DNA of 46,874 nt from Rugamonas fusca (GCF_014042365.1 NZ_JACEZS010000033.1:1-46874), one strand, 5' to 3'; shown: positions 14,822 to 23,697, counted from the first letter of the stretch. Notes: generated by a model not told the origin, from the letters alone. Translations and numbers: made by a program.

Positions 14822-16270
14822 ATGTCGATATTTTCATCAGAGAAAGAAATGCAGGAGTGGCTAAGTAGCCATTTGGAAAAGGAAGAAGGGCTAACTGATC
14901 TGGTAATTAATCGAGAGGAGATCGCCGAGCGGAAGCCACGGAACTATGCAGAAGCACGAGTTATCGATTCGATTAATAAGGTATTTTCTTCACTACATAG
15001 TACTGTAAAGATTTCAGAGGACGAGAATATTTCCTCTGTGACCGGTGAAATCTTACGCCCCGACTTTGTGCTGTATTCTCCAGATACGCAATCACTAATT
15101 ATTGTTGAATTAAAGAATTTAGTGTCTCCATCTCGCCAAGCCGGGACCGAGCTTGCCGCGTATTCTGCCGGAATTAGAAAATTTACTCCACTCCTTGCCG
15201 AAGGCGATATGGCTCACGTTTTGATTTCTTCGGTTTGGCCAACTCTTCTTAAACACTATGCACGCGATCAAATTCTTTGGCAAGGTCGCAATTTATTGTG
15301 TTTAACACCGGTCCAACTTGATACTTCCGAAATAGCATTGGCGATCGTTGACCCTGGTGAGATTTCCGGAGTGGACCTTGAATATCGGTTGACTCCTGAG
15401 CAAGTCTGTGGCTATCAGATATGCCTATATAACTATCAAAATAAAGCCGATCTCACGCAACATGAAAATCAGTTGAAGGCAGCGCTACAGCTAATGGCGA
15501 ACGAGGGCAATCGGCAGCGATCTCATGGGTTTGCTTATCTTTGGCGTGACCATGCAAGCTTCAGCTTGGCTCCATATTCGATTACTTGCATGGTAGTGGC
15601 TCCATTTGCTTTCCCTGATGAAATTTTGAAGGAAAAGCAAGTCGCTGATTCGTCATTCTTTGATAAATTCCAAGAAGTCATCCAAGATTTCTGTCCATCA
15701 GGTCATGGTGAAGCACTGAAAGAAATATCTAATATCGGAAGGGATTTCGTCGAAAATATATGCGACCCACGGTATGAGGGGTTTTATTCATGGGAGATGC
15801 ATCGAATGGAAATGCAGCCTCGTGCTGAGAAGATTGCTTTTATTGGCTGGGGCGTCTTTGGCGAAGTATTTTTTTCTGAATTACAAAAAAAATATCAATC
15901 AGGAAGTGCCGTCATAGACCTTATGGACCCCGAGATCGGTGACTACGCTGTTGATGCTTTAGTTGAAACTAAAGCTGCAATTGTGTCAGCTTTCGATGAA
16001 GTAGCAAATCCGCAGAAGGGTCAAGAGCGCGACGGATACTATGCAGGGCCACCGGATAATTGCGACCTCTGCGGAAAGTCACTTGCCAGAGAGAAATATT
16101 TTATTGATGGTAAGCTTTCTGGCAGCCATATGTGGGCAAATATGTGTGGACACTGTTACAGGTTGCGTGGGGAAGACATACGCTGGGGGCGAGGACAGCT
16201 ATTCAAGAATTGCGGTCCAGGTCGCTGGCTTATGGTTGGAGGATTTGAAGATGATGAATTTGTGCAATAA
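14822..16270 (+). CDS. PD-(D/E)XK nuclease-like protein with C-terminal zinc-ribbon-like motif
   Basis: 482 residues, family name not recognised. An N-terminal nuclease fold is suggested by GEILRPDFVLYSPD followed by SLIIVELKN: Asp81, Glu96 and Lys98 form the D...ExK core, and Gln106 and Tyr114 (RQAGTELAAY) match the extra QxxxY-type element of RecB/Cas4-like nucleases. Residues about 200-400 are an unknown mixed region (LAPYSITCMVVAPFAFPDEI; FYSWEMHRMEM). The C-terminus has CDLC (414, 417) and CGHC (442, 445), probably zinc-binding. It follows the RT by 52 bases on the same strand, with a weak ribosome site (TAGG), and is likely co-transcribed. It is either the retron's DNA- or RNA-cutting effector or an independent defence gene. 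Confidence 0.75.
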   Translation: MSIFSSEKEMQEWLSSHLEKEEGLTDLVINREEIAERKPRNYAEARVIDSINKVFSSLHSTVKISEDENISSVTGEILRPDFVLYSPDTQSLIIVELKNLVSPSRQAGTELAAYSAGIRKFTPLLAEGDMAHVLISSVWPTLLKHYARDQILWQGRNLLCLTPVQLDTSEIALAIVDPGEISGVDLEYRLTPEQVCGYQICLYNYQNKADLTQHENQLKAALQLMANEGNRQRSHGFAYLWRDHASFSLAPYSITCMVVAPFAFPDEILKEKQVADSSFFDKFQEVIQDFCPSGHGEALKEISNIGRDFVENICDPRYEGFYSWEMHRMEMQPRAEKIAFIGWGVFGEVFFSELQKKYQSGSAVIDLMDPEIGDYAVDALVETKAAIVSAFDEVANPQKGQERDGYYAGPPDNCDLCGKSLAREKYFIDGKLSGSHMWANMCGHCYRLRGEDIRWGRGQLFKNCGPGRWLMVGGFEDDEFVQ

Positions 16271-16304
16271 TGCCATTGAGCAATACTAGCCTAGTGGAGA
16301 ACTC

Positions 16305-16628
16305 ATGATCAAAAGCCTTACTTTAAGCGCACTCCTGTTGCTGTCGATGTCCGTTGGCGCACAAACTGTACCTTTGAAAAGTCAGCCTTCAGCTGAAAAG
16401 CCAAAAAGAGAGTACGCGCCAACCTCGTATTGCATATACGACGACAAGAAGTATTCGGAGGGTGCTGTTAAGGCCGTCGATGGCCAGGTGCTGATTTGCA
16501 TGGTCAGAGACGGGATTAGCGTTTCCTTTGAGGAAGGGGTTCAAGCACCACGCGACCTTGTATGGGAGCTTGGCAGCTCGTTCCGTGGCAAGTCACGACT
16601 GAAGGCGTCATCTGACGTTACAAAGTAA
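16305..16628 (+). CDS. Secreted small protein, DUF1496-like
   Basis: 107 residues with a clear signal peptide (IKSLTLSALLLLSMSVGAQ, cut after AQ). The mature part has YCIYDDKKYSEGAVKAVDGQ and VLICMVRD, which match the CxYdgkxYSxGa...G..xxC pattern of DUF1496 (YnjH-like) proteins, exported proteins of unknown role with two Cys that may form a disulphide. GTGGAG lies upstream of the ATG. It is the last gene of the island, before the right tRNA repeat; its link to the defence genes is unclear. Confidence 0.6.
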   Translation: MIKSLTLSALLLLSMSVGAQTVPLKSQPSAEKPKREYAPTSYCIYDDKKYSEGAVKAVDGQVLICMVRDGISVSFEEGVQAPRDLVWELGSSFRGKSRLKASSDVTK

Positions 16629-16748
16629 TTTTGCTGTCAACCGAACGTCAACGCTACTGTTAGATCGCCAAGGCAGCACTGTTAGATCAGATAGTGTAAG
16701 TATCTGATTTCGCTACACAATGTTAGTTAGTGTTATCGCGGCTGAAGA
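16629..16748. other. Island right edge, non-coding
   Basis: Between the DUF1496-like gene and the right attachment repeat lies about 120 bases of AT-rich sequence with no gene; the words CTGTTAGATC appear twice near 16658 and 16679 (GCTACTGTTAGATCGCC and GCACTGTTAGATCAGA). Confidence 0.4.
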
Positions 16749-16793
16749 ATTTGTAATCATCAGGTGGCCAGTTCGAAACCGGCAGTCGCACCA
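16749..16793 (+). tRNA. tRNA-Thr 3' fragment, right attachment site
   Basis: The first 18 bases equal 11031-11048. The following T-arm (GCCAG, loop TTCGAAA, CCGGC) has one mismatch and the acceptor end AGTCGCACCA lacks one G compared with the left copy, so it is a degenerate 3' fragment. It lacks the 5' two thirds of a tRNA. Confidence 0.65.
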
Positions 16794-16811
16794 CAATTCA
16801 GCTTTCAATTC

Positions 16812-16842
16812 AACGCCTTACGTGTCCTGCACGTAAGGCGTT
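16812..16842. terminator. Strong hairpin terminator, probably bidirectional
   Basis: Perfect 13-bp stem AACGCCTTACGTG / CACGTAAGGCGTT with loop TCCTG, followed by TTGTGTT on the plus strand. It lies behind the tRNA fragment and behind the AraC gene (minus strand), between convergent units. Confidence 0.75.
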
Positions 16843-16871
16843 TGTGTTATTGGACCTGGCACGGAGACACG

Positions 16872-17864
16872 TCAGCGACTGGCCTGGGTCGCCGTTCCCG
16901 CCGCCAGCGAAGCGCGCTCGTCGATGGCCATGCCCCCGCCCCGCGCATCGCGCCGGTAAGCGCCGGGTCCCGTGCCAAAGTGGCGCTTGAAGACCCGGTT
17001 AAACGCGGCCTCCGATTGATAACCTACCTGCTCCGCGACATCCCCCATCGGCAATTGCGGATCGGCCAGCAGGGTGGCCGCCTTGGCCATGCGCATGCGC
17101 AACAGGAATTCCGCAGGGGTCGCGTTGGCCCGCTTTTGAAAAACGCGGGCAAACGTGGCGCGCGACATATGACATGCCGCCGCCAGTTCGGCCAATTGCC
17201 ACGGACGTTCGGGCGCGGAGAAAATCGCCTTGAGCGCTGGCTGGAGGCGTCGCTCGGACAGCAAGGAAAACAGGCTGGGCCGGCACTCCGTCTGTCCGGC
17301 CTGCTCCACCCACGCGCGCATCAGCAGCGCGAACAACGCCGAAGCCAACTGTGAAATCACGGCCGAAGCGGCTGGGCGGGCGCCATCCGTTTCCAGTTTC
17401 AGCATGTCGATCAGAGTGCGCAGCATGAGCAAATCGCCGCGCTCGCGCGTACGAATGTGCACCACGTCAGGCAATTCCCCAAGCAGCGGGTTCGCGCCCC
17501 TACGCTGAAATTCAAATTGGCCGCACAAGATGCCCGTCTCCGGCGCGGTGCCGGCGTTATGCAGCAGCCGCAACGGACCATCGTTCTCCTCGATGGGCGG
17601 CGGTACCGGGGCACCGGAATGCGACACCGAATACAGGCGATGCGCCTGCCCGGAGGGGAACAGCACGATATCGCCGGGTTCCAGCGCGATCCTGCTGCGC
17701 TCACCGATGTCGAGATACGCGTGTCCGCGCATCATCAGGTGGTATGGAGCGATGCCAGCGGCGCTGACGGCATGCTCAATGGCCCAATCACTGCCGAATC
17801 GGCATTGCGTATCCAGTGCGCTGTGGACCGGATACAGCGCCAGTAAGTGGCTTAAATTATCCAT
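16872..17864 (-). CDS. AraC-family regulator with N-terminal cupin domain
   Basis: About 330 residues. The N-terminal half is a cupin sensor domain (HLLALYPVHSALDTQCRFGS, then IALEPGDIVLFPSGQAHRLY); the C-terminal third has the two AraC helix-turn-helix units (LAELAAACHMSRATFARVFQ and MGDVAEQVGYQSEAAFNRVF) with the closing FGTGPGAYRRD. The start MDNLSHLL at 17864 is preferred over ATG 17912 because family members begin there, although neither has a good ribosome site. It is transcribed away from the AhpD-like gene at 18004 and probably controls it, a common pairing. Confidence 0.85.
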   Translation of the reverse strand: MDNLSHLLALYPVHSALDTQCRFGSDWAIEHAVSAAGIAPYHLMMRGHAYLDIGERSRIALEPGDIVLFPSGQAHRLYSVSHSGAPVPPPIEENDGPLRLLHNAGTAPETGILCGQFEFQRRGANPLLGELPDVVHIRTRERGDLLMLRTLIDMLKLETDGARPAASAVISQLASALFALLMRAWVEQAGQTECRPSLFSLLSERRLQPALKAIFSAPERPWQLAELAAACHMSRATFARVFQKRANATPAEFLLRMRMAKAATLLADPQLPMGDVAEQVGYQSEAAFNRVFKRHFGTGPGAYRRDARGGGMAIDERASLAAGTATQASR

Positions 17865-18003
17865 GCAGATCCAATTGAGACGATTGAACAAATTATCGGC
17901 GGTTTCGAGCATTCAAGCTGATGGCCGGTCTCGCTAGACTGTTCTCCATGCCGCAACACCTGACAGCCGGCATACACAGTCTGACTAACCGAAAGGAATC
18001 ATC

Positions 18004-18540
18004 ATGACCCGTCTGCACACCGTACAACCCGAACAAGCCACTGGCCGTGCCGCTGAACTCTTTACCGCGATCAAAGGCGCCATCGGCATGGTGCCCAATG
18101 CGTATGCCACCATCGGCTCGAACAGCCCGAAGGCCCTGGAGGCGGCGCTCCAGCTTGACCAGACGCTGGGTAAAAGCTCGCTCTCGGCCAAACAGGTGGA
18201 GACCATCAAGCTGGCCGTCAGCGCCCATGCCGGCTGCGATTACTGCGTCGCCGCCCACACGCTGATGGGAAAACGTGCGGGTCTCGGCCCCCATGCCATG
18301 GCGGCCATTCGCGCCGGCGGCACCAGTGGCGATGGGGCGCTGGATGCGCTGGCACACTTCGCCCGCCATCTGGTGAGCAGCAGCGGAACCGTGGCCGCCA
18401 ATCACATCGCGGCGATCAAGGCGGCCCACTACAGCGACACCCAGATCATCGACATCCTGCTCACCATCGCCACCATCACTTTCACCAATCTGGTGAACCG
18501 GGTCAATGATACGGTGATTGACTTCCCGGCCGCCGACTGA
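18004..18540 (+). CDS. Carboxymuconolactone decarboxylase / AhpD-like alkylhydroperoxidase protein
   Basis: 178 residues. The motif CDYCVAAH (Cys78, Cys81, His85) is the redox-active CxxCxxxH site of AhpD-like proteins, which reduce peroxides or act as adaptor in peroxide defence. The rest is all-helical (ELFTAIKGAIGMVPNAYATI; DILLTIATITFTNLVNRVND), with the usual length of the short single-domain members. GAAAGGAATC precedes the ATG. The divergent AraC gene suggests inducible expression, perhaps by an organic or oxidative stressor. Substrate not known. Confidence 0.88.
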   Translation: MTRLHTVQPEQATGRAAELFTAIKGAIGMVPNAYATIGSNSPKALEAALQLDQTLGKSSLSAKQVETIKLAVSAHAGCDYCVAAHTLMGKRAGLGPHAMAAIRAGGTSGDGALDALAHFARHLVSSSGTVAANHIAAIKAAHYSDTQIIDILLTIATITFTNLVNRVNDTVIDFPAAD

Positions 18541-18651
18541 CCGGGCGCGCTTGCGGGCAGGCCGATCCGCGCCGTCTGGTCGCGGAGGGCCTGTCGCCGG
18601 TGCCTGGGCGGGAGCCGGATGGCGGCGCGGTACGGAAGAAAAGGGGGGGGC

Positions 18652-20976
18652 TCAGAACTTGCTCGACAAGCTCATCCCGATGCTGCGCGGATTGACGCGG
18701 TAGCCCTGCACGATGGACGCCACCTGCGGATGCTGGATCAGCGTATCCTCTTCCAGCGCGTTCTTGACGAACACGGTCAGGCTGACCCGGTCAAAGCTCA
18801 TGCCCGCGCTGAGATCCACCGTGTGATAGGCCGGCCGCAGGTAATCGGTCTGGTCAGGATTCAACGAGCCGTGGCTGGAACCCACCCACTGCACGCCCCC
18901 CATCACGAACGCGCCACGCTCGCCCACGGCGAAGTTGTACTGTGCATTAACGGCCGCGTTGTACTTCGGCACACCCTGGATAGGCGCGCCTTCGTGCGCG
19001 CCCACGATGCCCGACTGCAGTCCGATATCGTTCGACAGTTCCGCCTTCACATAGCCGCCGGACGCGCTCAAGGTCAGCCCCGACATCGGCTTGCCCTTGA
19101 TCTCGAACTCGAAACCCTTGCTGGTGGCGTCGCCCGCGTTGGCGTTGTAGGTGTAGGCGCAGGTCGGCAGATACACGCCCTGCTGGATATTCTTCCACTT
19201 CACGTAGAACAGGTCGGCGTTGACAGTCAGCCGGCCGCCCATGAAACGCGACTTGTTGCCCACCTCGTAGCTCCACAGGCTGTCCGGCGCATAAGTGCCG
19301 GGTGCCGCCGTGATGCCGTTGGCCGCCAGGTCCTGGCCGCACGTGGTGGGTGGCACGTAGACGTTCGAGCCGCCCAGGCGGAAGCCCTTGGCCACGCTGG
19401 TGTAGACGGTGTTGGCGGGATCGATCTCCCAGGTCAGCGCATATTTCGGCGTGAACGCCTTGGACGATTGCTCGCCGCCGCCGTTGCTGCCCGCGCCGGC
19501 CAGGTAGTTGCCATTGAGCTGGGACAGCGTTGAAGTCGCCTTCAGGTAGCGCGCCCCCACCGTCGCGTGCACCGTGGGTGTGAAGTAGTAATTGGCTTCG
19601 CCAAACACGGAGCCCTGGCGTTCGCGGTAGTGGAAGTTACCGGAGAACGAGTTATCGTTCGGGAAGTCGTTCGGGTACGCGCCCGGCAGAATATCGGGGT
19701 CCGAGGTGCTCAGGCCAAATTGCTGGAACAGCGCGTTGACGCCGAAGATGGGGTCGTTCTCCGTCACGTTGGTGTGCTGGTTGGCGTAATACGCGCCGGC
19801 CAGCCAGGTCCACGGCGACACGGCCGCGTCATATGGCTTGGAGGCGAGCCGCACTTCCTGCGCGATCTGGCGCACCTGGTTGTTCAGGTAGACGGCCGAC
19901 GGCAGTGCCGCCACGCCATCGATCAATTCCTGCGGCGCCGTGCCGCCATCGGCCACCGACGTCAGGAAGGTCGACAGCGAATAACTGTTGTAGGCCGAGC
20001 CGTTCTGGGTGCGGTCGAACTTGCGCTGGAAATAGCTGGTGCTGGCCGTGAGGTCGGCCGCGCCCATGTCCCAGTTGATGGTCACGCTGGGCGCGAACAG
20101 CACGTCGTTGGATGGCTCGCGCACCTGCTTTTGCGACTGGTAGCGCGGCAGTTCCAGGTTGAACGCGGCGATATCCTTGGCGTTGACCCGCTGGTAGTAG
20201 ACCGACGGCGACACCGTCAGCGTGCGGGTCGGCAGCCACTTGAGCGCCACGCGCAGTTCCTGGTCGTCGATCTTGTTGATGTTGTTGGCCAGCGTATTGC
20301 CGGCACCGTCCACCTGGTTGATGAAGCCGCCCGTGTGCTGCACCTGCGCGCCAATGCGCAGCGCCAGTTCATCCTTGGCCAGCGGGAAGTTGCCAACGAT
20401 GTTGGCGGCGTAATTCATGCTGCCGCCCTTGGTGCTGGACGCTTCCGTGTAGGTGGTGAATTCACGGTCCTTCAGGTCCGGCTCGTTGGGCACGAACTTG
20501 ATGGTGCCGCCCATGGAACCGGCGCCGTACAGCGTGGCCTGCGGTCCGCGCAGCACTTCCACCCGGTCCAGGTCGAAGAACTTGGGTTCGATGTTACCCA
20601 TCGTATAGACGTTGCCCACCGTGACCGGCACTTCACCCAGGTAGATGCCCACCGTGGCCGCGCCGGCGGCCGAACTGATGCCGCGGATCTCGATGTTCGA
20701 CGTGCCCGGCCCGGCCCCGCCATTACCGGTGGCGGCCGTGAAGGAGACGCTGGGCACCACGCGCGTGAGGTCGGTGATGTCGTTGACGTGTTCGTTCTGC
20801 AGTTGGGCGCCGGTGACGGCGCTGATGCTCATCGCCACCTTGCTGGGGTCTTCCTTGCGCTTTTGCGCGGTGACCTTGACCACTTCGATCTGGTCGGACT
20901 GCACCACTTGCGACCATGCCGGCGCGCCCAGGGTGGCGGCCACGGCGACGACGAGAACTTTTCTGCGTATTTTCAT
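18652..20976 (-). CDS. TonB-dependent outer-membrane receptor
   Basis: 774 residues from ATG 20976, chosen because it begins with a signal peptide (KIRRKVLVVAVAATLGAPAW) and has GGAAAG upstream; the longer frame adds 33 unlikely residues. A plug domain (residues about 30-170) contains SAVTGAQLQNEHVNDITDL, NIEIRGISS and RVEVLRGPQATLYGAGSMGG; the remainder is a 22-strand barrel ending in MSLSSKF with a terminal Phe as usual. It resembles the large group of TonB receptors that import complex organic nutrients (sugars, catechol-type or vitamin compounds). The substrate cannot be told. It is a single gene. About 100 bases separate it from the convergent AhpD-like gene. Confidence 0.93.
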   Translation of the reverse strand: MKIRRKVLVVAVAATLGAPAWSQVVQSDQIEVVKVTAQKRKEDPSKVAMSISAVTGAQLQNEHVNDITDLTRVVPSVSFTAATGNGGAGPGTSNIEIRGISSAAGAATVGIYLGEVPVTVGNVYTMGNIEPKFFDLDRVEVLRGPQATLYGAGSMGGTIKFVPNEPDLKDREFTTYTEASSTKGGSMNYAANIVGNFPLAKDELALRIGAQVQHTGGFINQVDGAGNTLANNINKIDDQELRVALKWLPTRTLTVSPSVYYQRVNAKDIAAFNLELPRYQSQKQVREPSNDVLFAPSVTINWDMGAADLTASTSYFQRKFDRTQNGSAYNSYSLSTFLTSVADGGTAPQELIDGVAALPSAVYLNNQVRQIAQEVRLASKPYDAAVSPWTWLAGAYYANQHTNVTENDPIFGVNALFQQFGLSTSDPDILPGAYPNDFPNDNSFSGNFHYRERQGSVFGEANYYFTPTVHATVGARYLKATSTLSQLNGNYLAGAGSNGGGEQSSKAFTPKYALTWEIDPANTVYTSVAKGFRLGGSNVYVPPTTCGQDLAANGITAAPGTYAPDSLWSYEVGNKSRFMGGRLTVNADLFYVKWKNIQQGVYLPTCAYTYNANAGDATSKGFEFEIKGKPMSGLTLSASGGYVKAELSNDIGLQSGIVGAHEGAPIQGVPKYNAAVNAQYNFAVGERGAFVMGGVQWVGSSHGSLNPDQTDYLRPAYHTVDLSAGMSFDRVSLTVFVKNALEEDTLIQHPQVASIVQGYRVNPRSIGMSLSSKF

Positions 20977-21156
20977 GCGTATCTTTCCAAGAGTGGCGAG
21001 CTGGCTCCATGTAACGACATCCGCGCTCTCGCATGGTGCACGAATCAGTGCAAGAATGGTAAAAAATGCCAGCAAGTGTGGCGTTTTTTCATCTTTTCCA
21101 ACGAGATCATCCTGCTTGCATTATAAGCAAGAAGCCGGCCACGGCGTTCGCCGTTT
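20977..21156 (-). promoter_or_regulatory. Promoter region of the TonB receptor gene
   Basis: On the minus strand there is TATAAT inside CTTGCTTATAATGCAAG near 21115-21131, a small palindrome, with an ACGGCG/CGCCGT hairpin at about 21138-21151 just after the upstream gene's stop. No clear Fur box is visible. Confidence 0.4.
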
Positions 21157-23196
21157 CTATTTGAGGACACTCAGGATGCTGCTGTAGTCGTCCGTCCATG
21201 GCCGAACCGCAGTGCGGCGCGGCGCCTGGGTGGCGACATGCCGTATCCGCTCCGGGTGGGCCATGCTGGCCGGCCGCCCCACCAGCACCCATTGCGCACG
21301 GCTGACGCCCGCTTGGGGATCCGAATAGGAATCGACCAGGAAGCTGTCACGTTGATAGTAGGCGGCCGCGCTTTGCACCACGGGCACCAGGTCCAGGTGC
21401 AGGTTTGACACGTGCACCGCCAGCACGCCGCCGCCATTGAGATGGCGGAAGTACGCGCCGAACGCTTCACGCGTGAGCAAATGGACGGGGATGGCGTCGC
21501 CGGAAAAGGCGTCCAGCACGAGCAGGTCGAAGTGCTGGGGCGGCTCGGCCTCCAGCGACAGGCGCGCGTCGCCGTGGGCGATCTCCACCCTGGCCTTGCA
21601 GTCGGACAGGAAGCTGAATTCCGACGCGGCCAGCTGGCTGACCAGCGGATTGATTTCATAAAAGCGGTAGTAGTCGCCGGGCCTGCAGTAGGCGGCCATG
21701 GTGCCCGCCCCCAGGCCGACTACGCCCACCCGCTGCGCCGCCTCCGTGCGGCTGGCGGCCAAGCCCACCCCGGCGCCGCTCGCCGGCCCGTAATACGATG
21801 TCGGCCAGCGCCGGCGGTCCAGCCGCAGGTACTGGAAACCATGCAGGATAGTCCCATGCGACAGTTGGCGCGCCGCAGCGCTGCCCTGGCCCACGTCGCG
21901 CACCCGCACGATGCCGTAGAAATTCCTGGCCTTGATGGCCCCCCGGTCAATCAGCAATTCCTTGCCCACGTAAAGGCAGGTGCTGAGCGTGGCCGTGAAG
22001 ACGATCGCTTTGCGCCACGATTCGCCGGAGCCCATGAGCGGCATGACCACGTCCGGCTCGCGGCACACGGTGAGGAACACCAGCAGCAGTGCGCCGATGG
22101 CGGCCATAGGCAGTTCATAATTGTCGTTGAACAGCCGGGGCGCCAGCAGCGCCACGAACACGCCGCCGATGGCGCCCCCGGCGGCGATCATCAGGTAATA
22201 GGACGTCAGCCGGGCCGGCGCGGGTTTGAGCCGGGCCAGCTCGCCGTGGCACACCATGCAGCAAACGAACAAGCTTGCGCTGAACAGCGCGATCTGCCCG
22301 GCCGCGCTCTCGCTAAGCAGCAGGGGGAACATGCTCAGCACGATCATCAGCGGCACAATGGCGACGAACAGGGGCAGATACCAGCCACGCCGGTACCAAC
22401 CCCCACCCTCGAAGCACAGGATAAAACTGAGCAGGTACAGCACCAGCGGCAGCACCCACAACAGCGGGATGGGCGCGATATTCTCCGTCAGGTGGCTGGT
22501 GATGGCCATCAGCAGCACCGTCGGCAGCGCCGCCAGCGCCGCCCACCGCGCATGCGCAGACCGTTCCGGCGCCGCGGGCGCGGCGTCCGCCGTAGACACC
22601 GGCGCGTTGCCCGCCATCCAGGCGCCGCGCAAGGACAACGCGCTGCAGCACAGCACGAACACGCCATAGCCGGCCGACCATCCCAACGACATGGCGCCCG
22701 CGGCCAGTCGGGGCTCGAACCACAAGGGATAGCTGAGCAAGCCAAGCAGGGAGCCACAATTGGACAACGCGAACAGGCGGTAAGGAATGCGTCCCGCCTC
22801 CTCACGGGCATACCAGGCCTGGATCAGCGGCCCGGTGGAAGAGAGCAGGAAATACGGTAGCCCGATCATGGCCGCCATCAATCCCAGGATGCGCCACGAC
22901 GGGTCGGCGTCGCCGCCCGGTTTCCAGCTGGCGTCGGGCATGATGGGCAGCAGCGCCACGCTGGCCGCCAGCAGCACGCTATGCAGCACGGCCTGGCGGC
23001 GCGGGCGCAAGTGGCGCATCGTCAGGTGCGCGTACAGGTAGCCGAGCAACAGCAGCAGCTGGAAGAACAGCATGCAGGTGCTCCACACGGCTGCCGAGCC
23101 GCCGAACCACGGCAGGACCATCTTGCCGACGATGGGCTGGATCTGGAACAGCAGGAAGGCGCTCAGGAAGATCGTGCTGGCATAGAGTAGCGTCAT
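21157..23196 (-). CDS. Membrane-fused spermidine synthase-like protein
   Basis: 679 residues. The first 400 residues hold about ten hydrophobic helices (LLYASTIFLSAFLLFQIQPI; LLWVLPLVLYLLSFILCFEG), and the last 230 a Rossmann methyltransferase-like spermidine synthase domain with VGVVGLGAGTMAAYC, YRFYEINP and LLVLDAFSGDAIPVHLLTRE. Proteins of this class are widespread in Proteobacteria and their reaction is not well established; the soluble domain should bind decarboxylated SAM or SAM on the inner face of the membrane. It stands alone: the TonB receptor starts 180 bases downstream on the same strand behind its own promoter-like TTATAAT (21118-21124, minus strand). Confidence 0.85.
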   Translation of the reverse strand: MTLLYASTIFLSAFLLFQIQPIVGKMVLPWFGGSAAVWSTCMLFFQLLLLLGYLYAHLTMRHLRPRRQAVLHSVLLAASVALLPIMPDASWKPGGDADPSWRILGLMAAMIGLPYFLLSSTGPLIQAWYAREEAGRIPYRLFALSNCGSLLGLLSYPLWFEPRLAAGAMSLGWSAGYGVFVLCCSALSLRGAWMAGNAPVSTADAAPAAPERSAHARWAALAALPTVLLMAITSHLTENIAPIPLLWVLPLVLYLLSFILCFEGGGWYRRGWYLPLFVAIVPLMIVLSMFPLLLSESAAGQIALFSASLFVCCMVCHGELARLKPAPARLTSYYLMIAAGGAIGGVFVALLAPRLFNDNYELPMAAIGALLLVFLTVCREPDVVMPLMGSGESWRKAIVFTATLSTCLYVGKELLIDRGAIKARNFYGIVRVRDVGQGSAAARQLSHGTILHGFQYLRLDRRRWPTSYYGPASGAGVGLAASRTEAAQRVGVVGLGAGTMAAYCRPGDYYRFYEINPLVSQLAASEFSFLSDCKARVEIAHGDARLSLEAEPPQHFDLLVLDAFSGDAIPVHLLTREAFGAYFRHLNGGGVLAVHVSNLHLDLVPVVQSAAAYYQRDSFLVDSYSDPQAGVSRAQWVLVGRPASMAHPERIRHVATQAPRRTAVRPWTDDYSSILSVLK

Positions 23197-23449
23197 CGTT
23201 ACGGTCCGTTCCCAAGACTATCGATACGCCAGCTTAGAGTGGCGCCCGTTGGGGCGCAATAGCTGATTTGTCCTGCTTCCACGCCCCCTGCACCGCCGCG
23301 CGGCGCCGCGCTTCCCGCCCGCTATCCGCATTCTGGCCCGTCAAAAATGCAGTTCGTCGCATGTCAATGGTGACGGGAACGCGCCCTGTCTATAGTTCAC
23401 TCATCGCAGCACACATTCGAACGCAGCACCAACGACAAGGAGCATCATC

Positions 23450-23650
23450 ATGAACATCGCCAAAAACATGGAAGCCATCTTCATCATCGCCACCGTGCTG
23501 ATCGCCGGCACCAGCCTGGCCACTGCCGCCGTTCCCGCGCACCACGCCGCATCGCACGCCGTGGCCAAGGTCGACAACGCGCCCATGCAAGTGGTGACCA
23601 TCAGCGCCAAGCGGCTGACGGCGGAACAAAAAGCGGCGCTGGGCAACTGA
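23450..23650 (+). CDS. Small exported protein (66 residues)
   Basis: A signal peptide (FIIATVLIAGTSLATAA, cut after ATAA) is followed by a short mature part ending VQVVTISAKRLTAEQKAALG-like (seen here as MQVVTISAKRLTAEQKAALG). This VVTISAKRLT pattern recurs in short exported proteins of Oxalobacteraceae as far as I know. AAGGAGC lies nine bases before the ATG. It lies 47 bases before the DUF2807 gene on the same strand, so the two may be one operon. Function unknown. Confidence 0.7.
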   Translation: MNIAKNMEAIFIIATVLIAGTSLATAAVPAHHAASHAVAKVDNAPMQVVTISAKRLTAEQKAALGN

Positions 23651-23697
23651 GCGAACGCCTGCACACATCACCACCTTACGACGACGGGAGCATCAAC

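Larger units (their letters stand above)
11031..16793. mobile_element. Island integrated at a tRNA-Thr 3' end, carrying a retron-like locus
   Basis: Bounded by the 18-base direct repeat ATTTGTAATCATCAGGTG (11031-11048 and 16749-16766), each continuing as the T-arm and acceptor end of tRNA-Thr(TGT). Inside are a recombinase catalytic domain, filamentous-phage remnants, and the cargo genes at 12850-16628, which are visibly richer in A and T than the flanks. The island was probably a filamentous prophage or a satellite that exchanged its structural genes for defence cargo. Neither repeat is part of a full tRNA gene, so a further copy should lie outside the window or the tRNA was lost. Confidence 0.65.

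Noticed and set aside
19567..21126. Long plus-strand frame opposite the TonB receptor gene
   Set aside because: Residue content typical of antisense reading of GC-rich DNA; the receptor on the minus strand is certain.
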